Notes under the pieces: generated by a model
The model's input: only the letters and a program-made list of their open reading frames with translations
Database searches by the model: none
Told to the model about the DNA's origin: nothing
In this document: positions 23,801 to 31,677 of the stretch, in pieces
How positions within the stretch are numbered: position 1 is the stretch's first letter
How the letters are laid out: each line of letters starts with the position of its first letter
Source: Symbiodinium natans
Lineage: Eukaryota > Sar > Dinophyceae > Suessiales > Symbiodiniaceae
Reading direction: 5' to 3'
Assembly: GCA_905221605.1 (NCBI GenBank)
Contig: CAJNDS010000164.1
Coordinates: 124,001 to 188,000, forward strand
Length of the DNA stretch: 64,000 nt
Program-made: the position numbers and the translations under genes

Positions 23801-26800
23801 GTGTGTTTCTTTGGTTTCGTAAAGCGCTCATCCCTAAAGCCTTAAGGTCCCCAAAACTACATTAACATAAGGATCCTGCTGTTGGGGGATAAGGGGCCCC
23901 TATAAGGGGGATTCTGGAAAGCCATGTTTCTGGAATCCTTCCGTTTTTTGTGTTTCTTTGGGCCCCCAAGCCCTGGACCGTAAGCCCTAAGCCCTAAACC
24001 CTCAACCCTGAAAACCTGAAACCCTGAAACCCTGAAACCCTGAAGCCCTGAAGCCCTGAAGCCCTAAACCCTGAACCCTAAACCCTAAACCCTACAGGAG
24101 CTGCGCCTCCACTGCATGTCGTCGCGGCCTCGCCTCCAGGGCTCGGCTTTCCGCCTAGAGAGGGGGATTCCCTACATTAGGGTTTAGGGTTTAGGGTTGA
24201 GGGTTTAGGGTTTAGGGTTTGGGGTTTCGGGTTTGGGGGTTTAGGGGTTTAGGGTTTGGGGTTTGGGGGTTTAGGGTTTAGGGTTTGAGGTATGGGTTCT
24301 TAATAGGGAACTAGGGCAGGTAGATTCGGATTCCTGTTTTATTTTGGGACCCGATGATTCTACTTAGTGTGCCCCAAGAAGGGCCCATGTCTTCGAGAAT
24401 TCCTAGACTGGCTCCAAAGTTAACCCAGAAACGAGGTTTAGGGTTAGGGTTTATGGTTTATGGTTTAGGGTTTCGGGGATGCTCCGCTGAGGAGTTCTGC
24501 TGTCTTTGGTTGACTTGGGCCCATACTATAGGTTTCTGCAGGGTTGAGAGTGTGGTTGCCTTGTTTATACACAAAGAGGGGAAGTTGAAAAACAAATGTT
24601 TTTGAGGGTTCCAAGAGAGGCATAGAGAAGTTCCGGGCCCGCAATTAAGGCAGACATCTTAGTTCATAGTACTACCCTGAACCCTAAACCCTAAACCCTA
24701 AACCCTAAAACCGAAACCCTAATCCTAAACCCCTGTACTTGAAAAGAAGGAAGACGTTCGGAACAATGTTCCCTGGGCTTCTTGTTGGTGTGGACGTTAA
24801 GTGCCAGGGACCCTTATATGTAACAAAGATACAGAAAGCTCTTCATTCAGAATACCTACATCGCTTCAGGCACATTCCTTAATTGGGAGCTTATCGGCCT
24901 CGGGTCTCGTTTCGAGAATGCCTGCAAAACAGCAGAATCCCTTTACAAGCACCTTCAAAAAAGCGACCCTTAAAAACCGACAACCCCCTTCCCCCGCCAC
25001 CCCCCCCCCCCCCCCGCCACATTGGCAATAACTATGTAGGCTCCTGTATTCGGGGCCCTAAAACCTGATTCCTGCTTGGAGGTTCATGGGTAGTTCCAAG
25101 GCAGGGTTGACACTATGGTAACTCTACGTTCATCCCTACTGGGGGTACTTCTCACCCTACTTATAGGTAGCCCCTAAACTGTCACCCTCACTCCTTGACC
25201 CTACTTGTAAGTCCCTAAACTCTAAACACTCCTTCTAGCTACCCACGTGAACCTCCAAGTAGACCCAGTTCCGACTGCAGAAGGCAACGCCGGGGGAACC
25301 AACTTCTGCTACGTCTGCGGGGAGCGAGTCTCAGCATGTGGGGTTCCTTTAGGGGTTCATAGGGTTTAGGGTTTCGGGGTCCTAAAAGCACGTGCGGTTC
25401 ATAGAAAAGTCAGGGAGGAGGCGGGGGAGAGACGAGGCCGGGGGGGAGGGGAGGGAGGAGGAGGGGTGGCAGGAGGAGGGGGTGGACGGGCTCCCAAAAA
25501 CTAAACGACAGAAAGTGCAGCGCAGAGGGCTTTCCATCTTGGAAGTCACAGTGGCTTTCTGACTCGAGAAGCACGTGGATGCCTCTGGAAAATCCTGAAC
25601 TCGCCCCTCAACTTGGTAGCCTAGTGGTACCCTTTTGCCCTTGTCCTTCTTATCTTGGTAGCCCAGTGGTACCCTTTAATTTACCTTGCTTTGGTTCAGG
25701 TTCCCTATGTAAAGTAACCTACCCAAAACCCAAAACCAAAACCCCAAAACCCTAAACCCTAAACCCTGGGTGAACCCCAAACCCTAAACCCTTACGGTAC
25801 TATGGCTACTTCCAAGTCCAAGGTGAAGCTGAATCTGGCCACAGAGCCGTGTCCTTGGACAGCAGGGTGGGATGAGGACGCAGTTTAGGGCTTTAGGGTT
25901 TAGGGTTTAGGGTTTAGGGTTTCGGTTGTACCCCTAAAGGTTTTCTGTGGAATACTCCAAATATGGCCCTTATACTACCTTAAGGATCCTTAAAGAGGTT
26001 CCCCAAGACCCAGGGGTGCAACGTTAAGGGTCCACGGTACAACCCCTTGAGAAGCAGAGGAGCTTGATGGTAGGTTGCACCAGATCCAGAAATGGGATGT
26101 GGGGTCCTGTAAGGAAGGGAAATGGAGAAGGGTTCCTGAAACGGTGAACCCTTAGTAAAAGTGGAACCTAGGTTGTTGCTATTTTGGGACGTGTCTTTTG
26201 AACAACTGCCTCAAAAAAGCAAGCGCTTGCGAAAGTGAAGGAATGCGGCAGCTTTTCGCGCCAGCCCTGAGTTGTTTTTTCTGGAAATCCCCAAGCATAG
26301 TCGTAAATTAAGCGTCACATGCTTCTTCTGGGAAGCACCAATGAGCCACCTCGGCTTACGGCATAGGGTCCCCTTGCGCAGAGCCTTTAGAACTCTAGGG
26401 TTTAAGGTCTAGGGTGTAGGGCTGAGGGACACCTTTGTGTTGCAGCACAGGATAATCAGAACGTCCCCCTGAACCACCTTGACTCAGGCGTTCATAGACG
26501 CAAAATCATGGTCGATTCCCTGGATCCCCCTAGAAAGGAATGACAGTTACACTGCACGGGGCTCCTAGTGATAAACTACGGTATGTTGCAGAAGCAAAGG
26601 GTACTGGTATCTTTGTCTCTCTCCCTCTCTCTCCGTCTCTCCCTCTCGGGGACTTGGAGGTGCATGTGTAGTTACAAGTAGGGCTATAAGTATGGTAACT
26701 ATACTTGTGCCACTGAATATACTTCTAACCCTACTTATATCCATCCATGAACCTCCTAGTACGGACCGGGAGGCACTTTACCCACTACCCCGACGGCATG

Positions 26801-26944
26801 TTCAGCGACTACTGCCTCAACAAGCGCAAGGCTTGCGGAGAGCGCGATAGATATCGCTCGGGCGGGGGCCGGCTACGCAAACCTAAGCCCTGGAATTCCT
26901 ACTCAGAGGAGCCAAGCCGAAACCCCTTACGTCCCCAGCCCTGA
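13024..26944 (+). CDS. RBR-type E3 ubiquitin ligase (RING1-IBR-RING2), gene span, about 15 small exons
   Basis: RBR ligases take ubiquitin from an E2 onto a RING2 cysteine and pass it to a substrate. The zinc-ligand series appears in order on short islands: CPIC (13302 exon), CNHVLCCDC (15542), CPMPKC (17554), a helical linker (17901), CPNERKCTCPCGE (18910), CHKCQERHEGSSC (21089), ECPVC (22256), GCNYM (23275), GGTNFCYVCGE (25260) and HFTHYPDGMFSDYC (26760). Phases agree across the chain 15542-16030-17554-17901-18910-19320-21089 and across 25260-26760. Several donors must be GC or GA to keep frame. The RING1 junction after 13384 is not resolved, some RING2 exons have uncertain ends, and the start codon was not found; upstream exons may supply the N-terminus. 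The RBR identity is secure from motif order; the substrate is unknown. Confidence 0.85.
13302..13384 (+). CDS. RBR exon: RING1 first half
   Basis: After acceptor ATCGCAG the phase-0 reading is EAKEQFECPICFGDF followed by TLSEGAPRRNTT. CPIC is the first RING1 cysteine pair. The coding sequence runs into a terminal-inverted-repeat element whose left end, CTTGGTAGCCC, offers a GT donor at 13385. Joining to the next RING exon needs one base of shift, so the true donor or an extra exon is unresolved. Confidence 0.8.
13381..13780. mobile_element. TIR element, family A, carrying a poly-G tract
   Basis: Perfect 14-bp terminal inverted repeats CTTGGTAGCCCAGT / ACTGGGCTACCAAG flanked by the 4-bp direct repeat ACGA. 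It starts at the end of the RING1 exon. Its interior is expanded by about 310 bases of almost pure G with isolated T/A (13412-13722). No transposase; non-autonomous. Confidence 0.85.
13916..14027 (+). repeat. (TTTAGGG)n array
   Basis: About sixteen perfect units in the RING1 intron, 5' arm. Confidence 0.95.
14040..15400. other. RING1 intron body
   Basis: Between the two telomere-type arms (13916-14027 and 15410-15531). Holds a palindromic element TAGTAGGGAATGAGG...CATTCCCTACTAAGAACC at 14150-14245 and degenerate AACCCATCTTA repeats at 15200-15400. Confidence 0.5.
15410..15531 (+). repeat. (CCCCAAA)n/(CCCTAAA)n array
   Basis: 3' arm of the same RING1 intron, ending nine bases before the RING exon at 15542. 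Confidence 0.95.
15542..15592 (+). CDS. RBR exon: RING1 C-x-H-x2-C-x2-C core
   Basis: Reads CNHVLCCDCFRNFLEAT if the preceding exon contributes a T, which is an exact RING C-x-H-x2-C-x2-C signature. The exon lies directly after a long CCCTAAA array plus a short CTTCCAG acceptor and is followed within 30 bases by a TTTAGGG array. The next exon joins in frame if a GC donor at 15593 is used. Confidence 0.8.
15617..15680 (+). repeat. (TTTAGGG)n array
   Basis: Nine units directly after the RING exon. Confidence 0.95.
16030..16081 (+). CDS. RBR exon: RING1 loop
   Basis: Acceptor GAAGTCAG and a consensus donor GTAAGC frame 52 bases reading FSAGEEGGGLRLRSAL with phases 1 and 2. These phases join exactly to the exons at 15542 and 17554. 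The exon is sandwiched between CCCTAAA (15955-15995) and TTTAGGG (16124-16165) repeats. Confidence 0.65.
16694..16793. mobile_element. TIR element, family B
   Basis: TCGGGATGTTCCCCCC ... GGGGGGAACATCCCAAG with a G16 tract inside. Confidence 0.7.
17280..17550 (+). repeat. degenerate telomere-like array (CCCTATAAA)n
   Basis: CCCTATAAACCCTATAAA-type units of 9-12 bases; no perfect heptamers. A diverged or independently evolved relative of the CCCTAAA repeats. Confidence 0.8.
17554..17611 (+). CDS. RBR exon: RING1 final cysteine pair
   Basis: Reads TKELHCPMPKCSCPVSEHQ after one base completing a lysine codon. The CPMPKC pair supplies the last RING1 ligands. The donor is GTGCCA, followed by a T12-G16 homopolymer. 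A truncated copy of the exon start (AGAACGAAGGAGCTTC) sits about 75 bases upstream at 17482 inside degenerate CCCTATAAA repeats. Confidence 0.8.
17791..17895 (+). repeat. (CCCTAAA)n array
   Basis: Fifteen perfect units ending at the acceptor of the RBR linker exon. Confidence 0.95.
17901..17985 (+). CDS. RBR exon: helical linker between RING1 and IBR
   Basis: Reads SWKVRGAVEDSDLWSRFLE followed by TRAELYRTR, matching the amphipathic helix that links RING1 to the IBR in RBR proteins. It is tightly sandwiched: the (CCCTAAA)15 array ends 5 bases before the acceptor, and the downstream TTTAGGG-type array starts at the donor (GTTTAGG). Confidence 0.75.
17986..18128 (+). repeat. (TTTAGGG)n array with variants
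   Basis: Starts at the donor of the linker exon; variants TTTGGGG, ATTAGGG. Confidence 0.9.
18200..18780. other. RBR intron body
   Basis: A diverged family H palindrome near 18482-18560; no exon recognised. Confidence 0.4.
18910..18950 (+). CDS. RBR exon: IBR first cysteines
   Basis: Phase-1 start gives DCPNERKCTCPCGE, resembling the W-C-P-x-x-x-C and C-x-C-G part of IBR domains. The acceptor is the second AG in CCAGGCCAG and the donor is GTTCGC. Confidence 0.75.
19216..19285 (+). repeat. 15-bp repeat GGATTCCTTGCATGT x3
   Basis: Three tandem copies just upstream of the 16-nt RBR microexon; could be a splicing-related element or chance. Confidence 0.85.
19320..19335 (+). CDS. RBR 16-nt microexon (IBR)
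   Basis: CGCTTTGTGCGAGAAA between acceptor TTGCAG and a GC donor gives RFVRE plus the first base of a threonine codon. It joins in frame to the IBR exons on both sides, giving CGERFVRETWQVCHKC across the three exons. A GT donor four bases later would break the frame. The microexon lies between CCCTAAA and TTTAGGG arrays. Confidence 0.6.
19400..21000. other. RBR intron body with poly-G
   Basis: Long intron between the IBR microexon and the distal IBR exon; contains C10 at 19497, G55 at 20766, and open frames that are poly-Pro/poly-Gly artefacts. Confidence 0.5.
20766..20820 (+). repeat. uninterrupted poly-G of about 55 bases
   Basis: Single G run. Length may be limited by sequencing accuracy. 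Confidence 0.9.
21089..21162 (+). CDS. RBR exon: IBR distal cysteines and histidine
   Basis: Reads WQVCHKCQERHEGSSC followed by AAYWRWRK. C-x2-C-x3-H-x4-C is the distal IBR zinc site. The exon follows a (CCCTAAA/CCCCAAA) array and ends at a GA donor (GACCCC) if phase 0 is kept. Confidence 0.8.
22256..22281 (+). CDS. RBR exon: RING2 first pair (probable)
   Basis: Reads WRECPVCR with one leading codon fragment, resembling the CPxC pair that opens RING2. Boundaries are uncertain: a GT donor lies after CCG and a GC donor after CGT. Phase does not join directly to 21089-21162, so another exon may intervene. Confidence 0.5.
22372..22480. mobile_element. dispersed palindromic repeat, family H
   Basis: GAGCCCCATACCCCTTAATGAAGGAATATTCCTTAAA...ATATTTGCTTAATTAAGGGGTTTTGGGCTC: long imperfect inverted repeat. 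Further copies near 2965-3030, 18482-18560, 54775-54930 and 61590-61700. Confidence 0.65.
22607..22700. mobile_element. TIR element, family B
   Basis: TTGGGATGTCCCCCCTTATAC ... GTATCAGGGGGAACATCAG, centre AGGGATTCTAG. Confidence 0.7.
23128..23185 (+). CDS. cysteine/histidine-rich exon within the RBR span
   Basis: After GAGCAG it reads HKQYCNHACDLSCFDCYES, then a GT donor. The C-x-H-x-C-x3-C-x2-C spacing is zinc-finger-like but not a standard RING2 segment, so this may be an extra finger of the same protein or an alternative exon. Confidence 0.4.
23275..23316 (+). CDS. RBR exon: RING2 GCNxM motif
   Basis: After CGCAAG it reads APCSRSSGCNYMRL. GCN/H-x-M is the RING2 signature around the catalytic region. 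The 3' end is unclear (possible GA donor). The exon sits between CCCTGAA/CCCTAAA and TTTAGGG-type repeats. Confidence 0.5.
23612..23700 (+). repeat. (CTTAGGG)n variant array
   Basis: Three TTTAGGG units followed by about ten CTTAGGG units. Confidence 0.85.
23760..23800 (+). CDS. candidate exon in the RBR span
   Basis: A strong polypyrimidine-TTTTCAG acceptor and a GTGTGT donor frame 41 bases reading CVPFRADTTLWAE. No family motif; coding status rests on splice sites and an open frame. Confidence 0.4.
24098..24139 (+). CDS. candidate exon in the RBR span
   Basis: Directly after a CCCTAAA array ending in CTACAG, 42 bases read ELRLHCMSSRPRLQ in phase 0; a TTTAGGG array follows from 24178. No diagnostic motif beyond one cysteine. 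Confidence 0.4.
25075..25259. mobile_element. TIR element, family D, abutting RBR exon
   Basis: CTTGGAGGTTCATGGGTAG ... CTACCCACGTGAACCTCCAAG. The last AG is the acceptor of the RING2 exon at 25260. Confidence 0.8.
25260..25337 (+). CDS. RBR exon: RING2 FCYVCG
   Basis: Reads DPVPTAEGNAGGTNFCYVCG then ERVSA, with a canonical GTGGGG donor and exact phase agreement with the next exon. FCYVCG is the last cysteine pair of RING2. The exon begins at the base after the right inverted repeat (CCTCCAAG) of a family-D element, so the mobile element supplies the acceptor AG. Confidence 0.85.
25612..25730. mobile_element. TIR element, family A, nested or duplicated left ends
   Basis: Two left ends (CTTGGTAGCCTAG and CTTGGTAGCCCAG, 43 bp apart), right end lost into CCCTAAA repeats. 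Confidence 0.65.
25801..25884 (+). CDS. candidate exon starting with ATG, inside the RBR span
   Basis: Reads MATSKSKVKLNLATEPCPWT then AGWDEDA to a GTTTAG donor in TTTAGGG repeats; CCCTAAA array directly upstream. It may be an alternative first exon of the distal part, or noise. Confidence 0.3.
26653..26759. mobile_element. TIR element, family D, abutting RBR exon
   Basis: CTTGGAGGTGCATGTGTAG ... ATCCATGAACCTCCTAG. The last AG is the acceptor of the exon at 26760. Confidence 0.8.
26760..26944 (+). CDS. RBR exon: RING2 terminal His/Cys, possibly last exon
   Basis: Reads RTGRHFTHYPDGMFSDYC then LNKRKACGERDRY and stays open to TGA at 26942. The HF...C spacing fits the final RING2 ligands. It begins immediately after the right end (CCTCCTAG) of a second family-D element. 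The last 60 codons are basic and partly telomere-like (CCTAAGCCC), so a GA donor after GGAGAGCGC is an alternative end. Confidence 0.75.
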
Positions 26945-27411
26945 ACCTCTTAAAACTGCAAACCCAGACATTCCGGGAAGGATCCAGAAAACAGAACCCA
27001 AGCGAGACCCTTACATTAATCCTGGGTAAGTTGTAGAAGCCTTGTTGGAGATCCATTATTACCAGCATCCCCAAAAGGACACCCCGCACACATGCTCCCC
27101 AAAATTTAAATGAAACCTGTGTATTCAAATTAAGACCATAGTAAGAGAAATAGGTCGCGTACATAGACTGCCCTCCTACGTCTGAAACCTCCTCTCAATT
27201 CGTACCGCAAACCAGACGGGGGGTGGGGGGGGGTGCCGGGGGAGGGTTCGGAGGAGAGGGGGGGGGGGGGGGGGGGGGGGCCTTAAAGTGTATGTAAAGC
27301 CTCAAGTCCTTGAGAATCATGGTGCTGTTAGGGCTTTTGGGTCCCTTATAATAAGCCATGTCAAACCAAAAAGTTCCTGGCTTCCAATCTTGAGGGGAAG
27401 TTTCTGATGAG

Positions 27412-27489
27412 GACCCCAATGAGAAGAAGTACGACCTCTTCCTGGATCTCTATCGCAAGGGCTTCTGGGGGTCGGGAGCCCCGGCGAGG
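27412..27489 (+). CDS. candidate exon, unassigned
   Basis: Reads DPNEKKYDLFLDLYRKGFWG then SGAPAR after TGATGAG. Coding-like composition, several possible donors. It may be the RBR C-terminus or the next gene. Confidence 0.45.
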
Positions 27490-27597
27490 GTTCTGAGCTC
27501 CGAGTTACAGGCTGCAGCCAACCGCAGGGGTTTTGGGTTCAGGTTTTCGGGTTAGGGTTTAGGGTTTAGAGTTTAATTCTTACGCAGCTGAGGAACC

Positions 27598-27678
27598 CCA
27601 AGCCCAGAAGCCCTTGAAATCGGACTGCCAAAGATACCTAGAAGATGCAGCCTCGTTATTCTTGGGCTATTGGCGAAT
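27598..27678 (+). CDS. candidate exon, unassigned
   Basis: Reads EEPQAQKPLKSDCQRYLEDA then ASLFLGYWR, GT donor. No family recognised. Confidence 0.4.
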
Positions 27679-27799
27679 GTTGGGGAAGCCCCCTCAGCCC
27701 CAAGCCAAAACGCAGAACGCGAAACCCTAACCTTTAATACTCTAAACCCAAACCCTAGGCCCCTTTAACTTCGAGCCCTAAAACCCTAGACCCTAAAGC

Positions 27800-27896
27800 C
27801 ATGAACCCTGAACCCTAAACCCTAAACCCTAAACCCTAAACCCTAAACCCTAAACCCTAAACCCTAAACCCTAACCCTAAACCCCAAACCCCAAAC
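27800..27896 (+). repeat. (CCCTAAA)n array
   Basis: Upstream arm before the 27909 exon. Confidence 0.9.
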
Positions 27897-27908
27897 CCTA
27901 AGCCGCAG

Positions 27909-27973
27909 CAGGTGGATCCAAGGAGAGACCAGCTCAGAGGGCGCTCTGGTGGAAACCTGAGAGGCCGTGCGGG
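27909..27973 (+). CDS. candidate exon, Arg/Gly-rich
   Basis: Exact C-G telomere sandwich (27800-27896 and 27977-28060). Reads QVDPRRDQLRGRSGGNLRGR. Confidence 0.4.
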
Positions 27974-27976
27974 GTG

Positions 27977-28060
27977 GTTTAGGGTTTAGGGTTTAGGGTT
28001 TAGGGTTTAGGGTTTAGGGTTTAGGGTTTAGGGTTTAGGCGGTTTAGGGTTTAGGGTTGA
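27977..28060 (+). repeat. (TTTAGGG)n array
   Basis: Downstream arm after the 27909 exon. Confidence 0.9.
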
Positions 28061-28222
28061 GGCGTTTAGGGGTTTAGGGGTTTGGGGGTTTGGGGGTTTG
28101 GGGGGTTTAGGGGTTTAGGGTTTAGATTACTAGTCTTTGTTTTGGGGGCTTTTTTCGGCAGATAGTAGTAGGGGGTTTGCCTTGAGGGTCTGGAGGGTTT
28201 CAGGGCCACATCAGAGCTGAGG

Positions 28223-28322
28223 CTTGGGATGTTCCCCCTTATTCTAACAGGCCTTAGTCGGGACTGCAGGGGGTACAATAATCCCTATTTCGGACTGTTA
28301 GTATGGGGAGGAACATCCGAAG
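28223..28322. mobile_element. TIR element, family B
   Basis: CTTGGGATGTTCCCCCTTAT ... GGAGGAACATCCGAAG. Confidence 0.75.
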
Positions 28323-28372
28323 CTGAGCCCCAAGCCTTGAACAAAAACAGGGGATTGGGGTTCAGGGTTTAG

Positions 28373-28476
28373 GCTTGGGATGTTCGCCCTTATACTAACA
28401 GTCCTTCTTAGGGATTGTAGTACCCTCTTCTATAATCCCTATTACGGACTGTTAGGAAAAGGGGGAGACTCCCAAG
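28373..28476. mobile_element. TIR element, family B, second copy 50 bp away
   Basis: CTTGGGATGTTCGCCCTTAT ... AGGGGGAGACTCCCAAG, same orientation as the neighbour. Confidence 0.75.
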
Positions 28477-28612
28477 TTTAGGCTTTAGGGTTTGGGGGCG
28501 ACAAGGGGGTGTCTCACTTCCTGGGATTTGGGATGCTGGGCTTGTTGGACTCCCTGCCCTCCCTAAACCCTAAACACTATATCCTAAACCCTAAACCCTA
28601 ATGCGCTTCCAG

Positions 28613-28669
28613 CTGCTGACAGGTCTGGTGCTTTTCCCGGCATCGACACTGGCGCTTTTTGAGCAGTAG
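28613..28669 (+). CDS. candidate terminal exon
   Basis: After TTCCAG reads LLTGLVLFPASTLALFEQ then TAG. Hydrophobic. It superficially recalls the PdxT GLxLPGGEST strand but lacks the GGE. Confidence 0.3.
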   Translation: MLTGLVLFPASTLALFEQ

Positions 28670-28734
28670 CTTGCATGATGCCGTGCCTGCGCAAAGTGGA
28701 AGCTGATTCATGAGCTAAACCCTAAACCCTAAAG

Positions 28735-28841
28735 CCCAGAGGTACCCGTTTTCCCTTTTGGAGGGGTTCAAGGTTCCCTTGTAGCGTAACCAACCCAAAA
28801 ATTGGAACCCTTTACTATAGTTTGGTTACTGGGCTACCAAG
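28735..28841. mobile_element. TIR element, family A
   Basis: Left end replaced by CCCTAAA repeats; internal GTTCAAGGTTCCCTTGTAGCG and right end GGTTACTGGGCTACCAAG are intact. Confidence 0.7.
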
Positions 28842-29316
28842 TTCAGGGCCACGAGATGTGTATTGAATCCCGCAGATTCTCGTGTGGATCCATGTCATTG
28901 GGGTGCTTGTCTCGTTGTTGTAGGTTTAGGGTGTAGGGTTTAGGGTGTAGGGTTGAGGGTTTACGCGGAGTGGGGTGCTAGCAGGGGTATCCCACCCCCA
29001 CGGGGGAGTCGTCACACGGTCTTGACGTGCATGCTGCACGCCCGACACTCGAACCCCCTCAGGAAGCATCGGGGGTGCAGATGCTGCTCTTCGTTGGATT
29101 GCTGGAAGCTTCCACTTACCGTCTGTTGCATGATTGCACCGCATAGCCGGAGCAAATTCAAGGATCATTGCGCTTTGCCCGAACTTCCTTCGGGACATTC
29201 GGAGCCTGCACGATCATGACTGCTCATGCCAGCTCTTGCGTTCATGCCATCGAATGCGCCCAACGGAAACCTGCGAGAAGCTGCGCTGAGAATCACAGTC
29301 ATGGGGAGCTCCCGTA

Positions 29317-29431
29317 GTAGCCCTAAACCCTAAACCCTAAACCCTAAACCCCCTAAACCCCCTAAACCCCCTAAACCCCCTAAACCCGTAAACCCCTAAA
29401 CCCCTAAACCCTAAACCCTAAACCCTAAACC
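29317..29431 (+). repeat. (CCCTAAA)n with CCCCCTAAA variants
   Basis: Upstream of the 29434 candidate exon. Confidence 0.9.
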
Positions 29432-29433
29432 AG

Positions 29434-29532
29434 GGCTTGGAGCCGGGCTCTTTAGATGGAGACCTCTCCGGACTTGAGTGGAAGCCCCGCCAAGCGGAAG
29501 CTTCCGACGACAGCAAAGCAGAGCGAAGCTGA
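29434..29532 (+). CDS. candidate exon with in-frame stop
   Basis: Between CCCTAAA (29317-29431) and TTTAGGG (29549) arrays; reads GLEPGSLDGDLSGLEWKPRQ then AEASDDSKAERS-stop. Confidence 0.35.
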   Translation, partial: GLEPGSLDGDLSGLEWKPRQAEASDDSKAERS

Positions 29533-29939
29533 GGTGTGGGGGGGGCATTTAGGGTTTAGGGTTTAGGGTTTAGGGTTTACGCAGGAGCCTACATGATTAC
29601 CAACGTTACAACCCCCCCCCGAAAAAAAACATACATGATACAAACTGCCCGAAATATCCGTTCGACCCCCATCATCCCTACATACTTTGAGCATAAATCC
29701 CTACACATTCGAATGAAGTAGGCTAAGCCCTAAACCCTAAACCCTAAAGCCTGAACCCTAAGCCCAATTATGCGCAAAGCACTGGAGCCCACTGCATGCA
29801 GACTCAGAGGGCTTCACCATCATGTCAAGAACCCAGAGAATAAGAACCCCCATTTATGGGTTTAGGGTTTGGGGGTCTAGGACTTCCGGTTTAGGGTGTG
29901 GGGTTTAGGTTTTGGGGTTCAGGGTTTGGGGTTTGGGGT

Positions 29940-30620
29940 TTGGGATCTGCCGTATGTCATAGTGGAGAGTCCAAGGTGCGTTGCGTTCCTACAGGGGGTA
30001 GTATACTCTCCGAGACACTGGAATGCCCCTGCACCGTCTGGCCGCCGGTTTGCTGTCGATCTTTGCGAGATGGCAGTGTTTGTGTGTGAAGGGGGTCGGA
30101 AGGGGCTGAGGCAACGCCTCCCCGTTTGCCCCCCCGCAACACACCGGCAGGAGGAAGGCCACAGGATCGTGTATAGACTCCCTGAAGCCCTAAAAACCCT
30201 ACCAAGCCTGGGCCAGAGAAGCTCATAAGATGAAGCACTGAGAGCCCGCTCATGCTGCGTGACTCGCTGGCAGTGTGCTGGTCGGGAAGACACTAGCACA
30301 ACCCCAAACTTTCAGGAGATGCTTGAGGCCTTCTGCCTGCTCTGCAATGCCCAAAGCAGCCTCGGACTTACTGTCAGGTGCGGTGTGGTCAAGGCCACGG
30401 GCGGCTGCCACGCCTAGTCTTGCACAGCCTAGCTCCTGCCGACATTGAACAAACTGGTCCTTCTTTTTGGGTCTCTGCACTCGAATGTCTCTCCAAAGCG
30501 GCCCATCATTGGGGTCGGACCCCCCACATGTATGCGATCTTCTTCCGCTTCTGGCGCACGGGACCCCTGAAAAACCGGCCTCGGCCACAGGCCCCAGACA
30601 TCTTCACCCATTCTAAACAA
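29940..30620. other. unique region, no gene assigned
   Basis: High-complexity DNA lacking telomere-type repeats, with open frames of 110-126 codons on both strands (for example 30250-30588 minus). No family motif. May contain 5' PDX2 exons not recognised. Confidence 0.4.
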
Positions 30621-30766
30621 ATGGGTGCCTAGGGTTTAGGGTTTAGGGTTTAGGGTTTAGGGTTTAGGGGTTAGGGTATTACCATGCAAAGCCGACTGTC
30701 CCAGTGTGGATGCCCGCAGCCGCCACCCTGCACCGAATTGCAGCAGTTGTCTGTCCGCATAGCTGC

Positions 30767-30917
30767 GTTGCTGTTAAGCTCAACTCAAGTTGCCAGAAGA
30801 GGGTTTGGTACGGGCATCGAGCTTGTGGAATTAGTGTAGCCACCGGAATAGGGAGACATAGTGGCCAATGTGGTTGCCTCTGTCTGGCGTTCTTAAATTA
30901 AGTTCCTTAACAGCAAC
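30767..30917. mobile_element. TIR element, family G
   Basis: GTTGCTGTTAAGCTCAACT ... TTAAGTTCCTTAACAGCAAC; second copy 33707-33782. Confidence 0.65.
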
Positions 30918-31384
30918 CAAGATGTTCACCTGGCACCCTGCCGCCTCTCGAGACCTCTACACCCGCTTCTGACAAAACTAGGCCCCTGTCAGGTGTTGTC
31001 TTGTAGTTCCAGATAGGGCCCAAGGGGGTATGAAAAATATAGTTTTTTCTTCACAATGGTTCTGACTCTAAGGGGAGTAGGGGTTCAGGGTCTTTGTGGG
31101 CGAAGCTCATGCGAGGTGCCGACGCTGAGCGTCGGGCTACCTTTGTGCGCTACTCGAATTGCCCTTGGAGCTGGCGAAAAGGTCTCAATGCCCAATGCCT
31201 GTGTCCAACCCTCTCCGCCCTACACCGAAAGCTCGGACCTTGGGACATGTTGCGTTTTCCGTGTTGGGTCTTAAGAGGATCTTATTTGAGATTGTTCAAA
31301 GTGTTTTCAGAGAACCTAGAGATCTAACGTGCGGCAGAGTTCTGAGCACTCTCCTCGCCGAAGTACCATGCGCAAATCATATAC

Positions 31385-31555
31385 ATTTATATATATATAT
31401 ATATACACACACACATGCAGATACACATGTACTACATATACATATATATATATATATGCATATGCATATGCATATGTATATATATATATATGTATATAAA
31501 TATATATGTATATATATATATATGTATGTATATGTATATGTATATATACACCCAT
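31385..31555 (+). repeat. TA/ATGCATATG microsatellite
   Basis: Compound TA, ACACAC and CATATG repeats just 5' of the PDX2 FIRAP exon. Confidence 0.95.
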
Positions 31556-31591
31556 ATCTACATATTGAAGCGGTCGTGTGAGCCTTGGCAG

Positions 31592-31677
31592 TCTTCATCC
31601 GCGCCCCCGCCATCCTCCGCACCGGCGAAGGCGTACGCGAGCTGGCAAGGGCGCCTTGGATGCGGCTCAATTACAGG
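31592..31677 (+). CDS. PDX2: PDX2 exon: FIRAP motif
   Basis: After CTTGGCAG the frame reads [19 protein letters not shown], a hallmark of PdxT/SNO proteins before the final beta strands. It ends at a GT donor inside a TTTAGGG-type repeat or at an earlier GC donor after GAGCTG. A long TA/ATGCATATG microsatellite lies just upstream. Confidence 0.8.

Noticed and set aside
28613-28669. PdxT PGGEST strand of PDX2
   Set aside because: GLVLFPASTLALFE resembles the strand but lacks the GGE residues and ends in a stop.
28875-28920. PDX2 N-terminus (VIGVLVS...)
   Set aside because: Only a few residues resemble the xIGVLALQG start; order relative to other pieces and frame do not fit.
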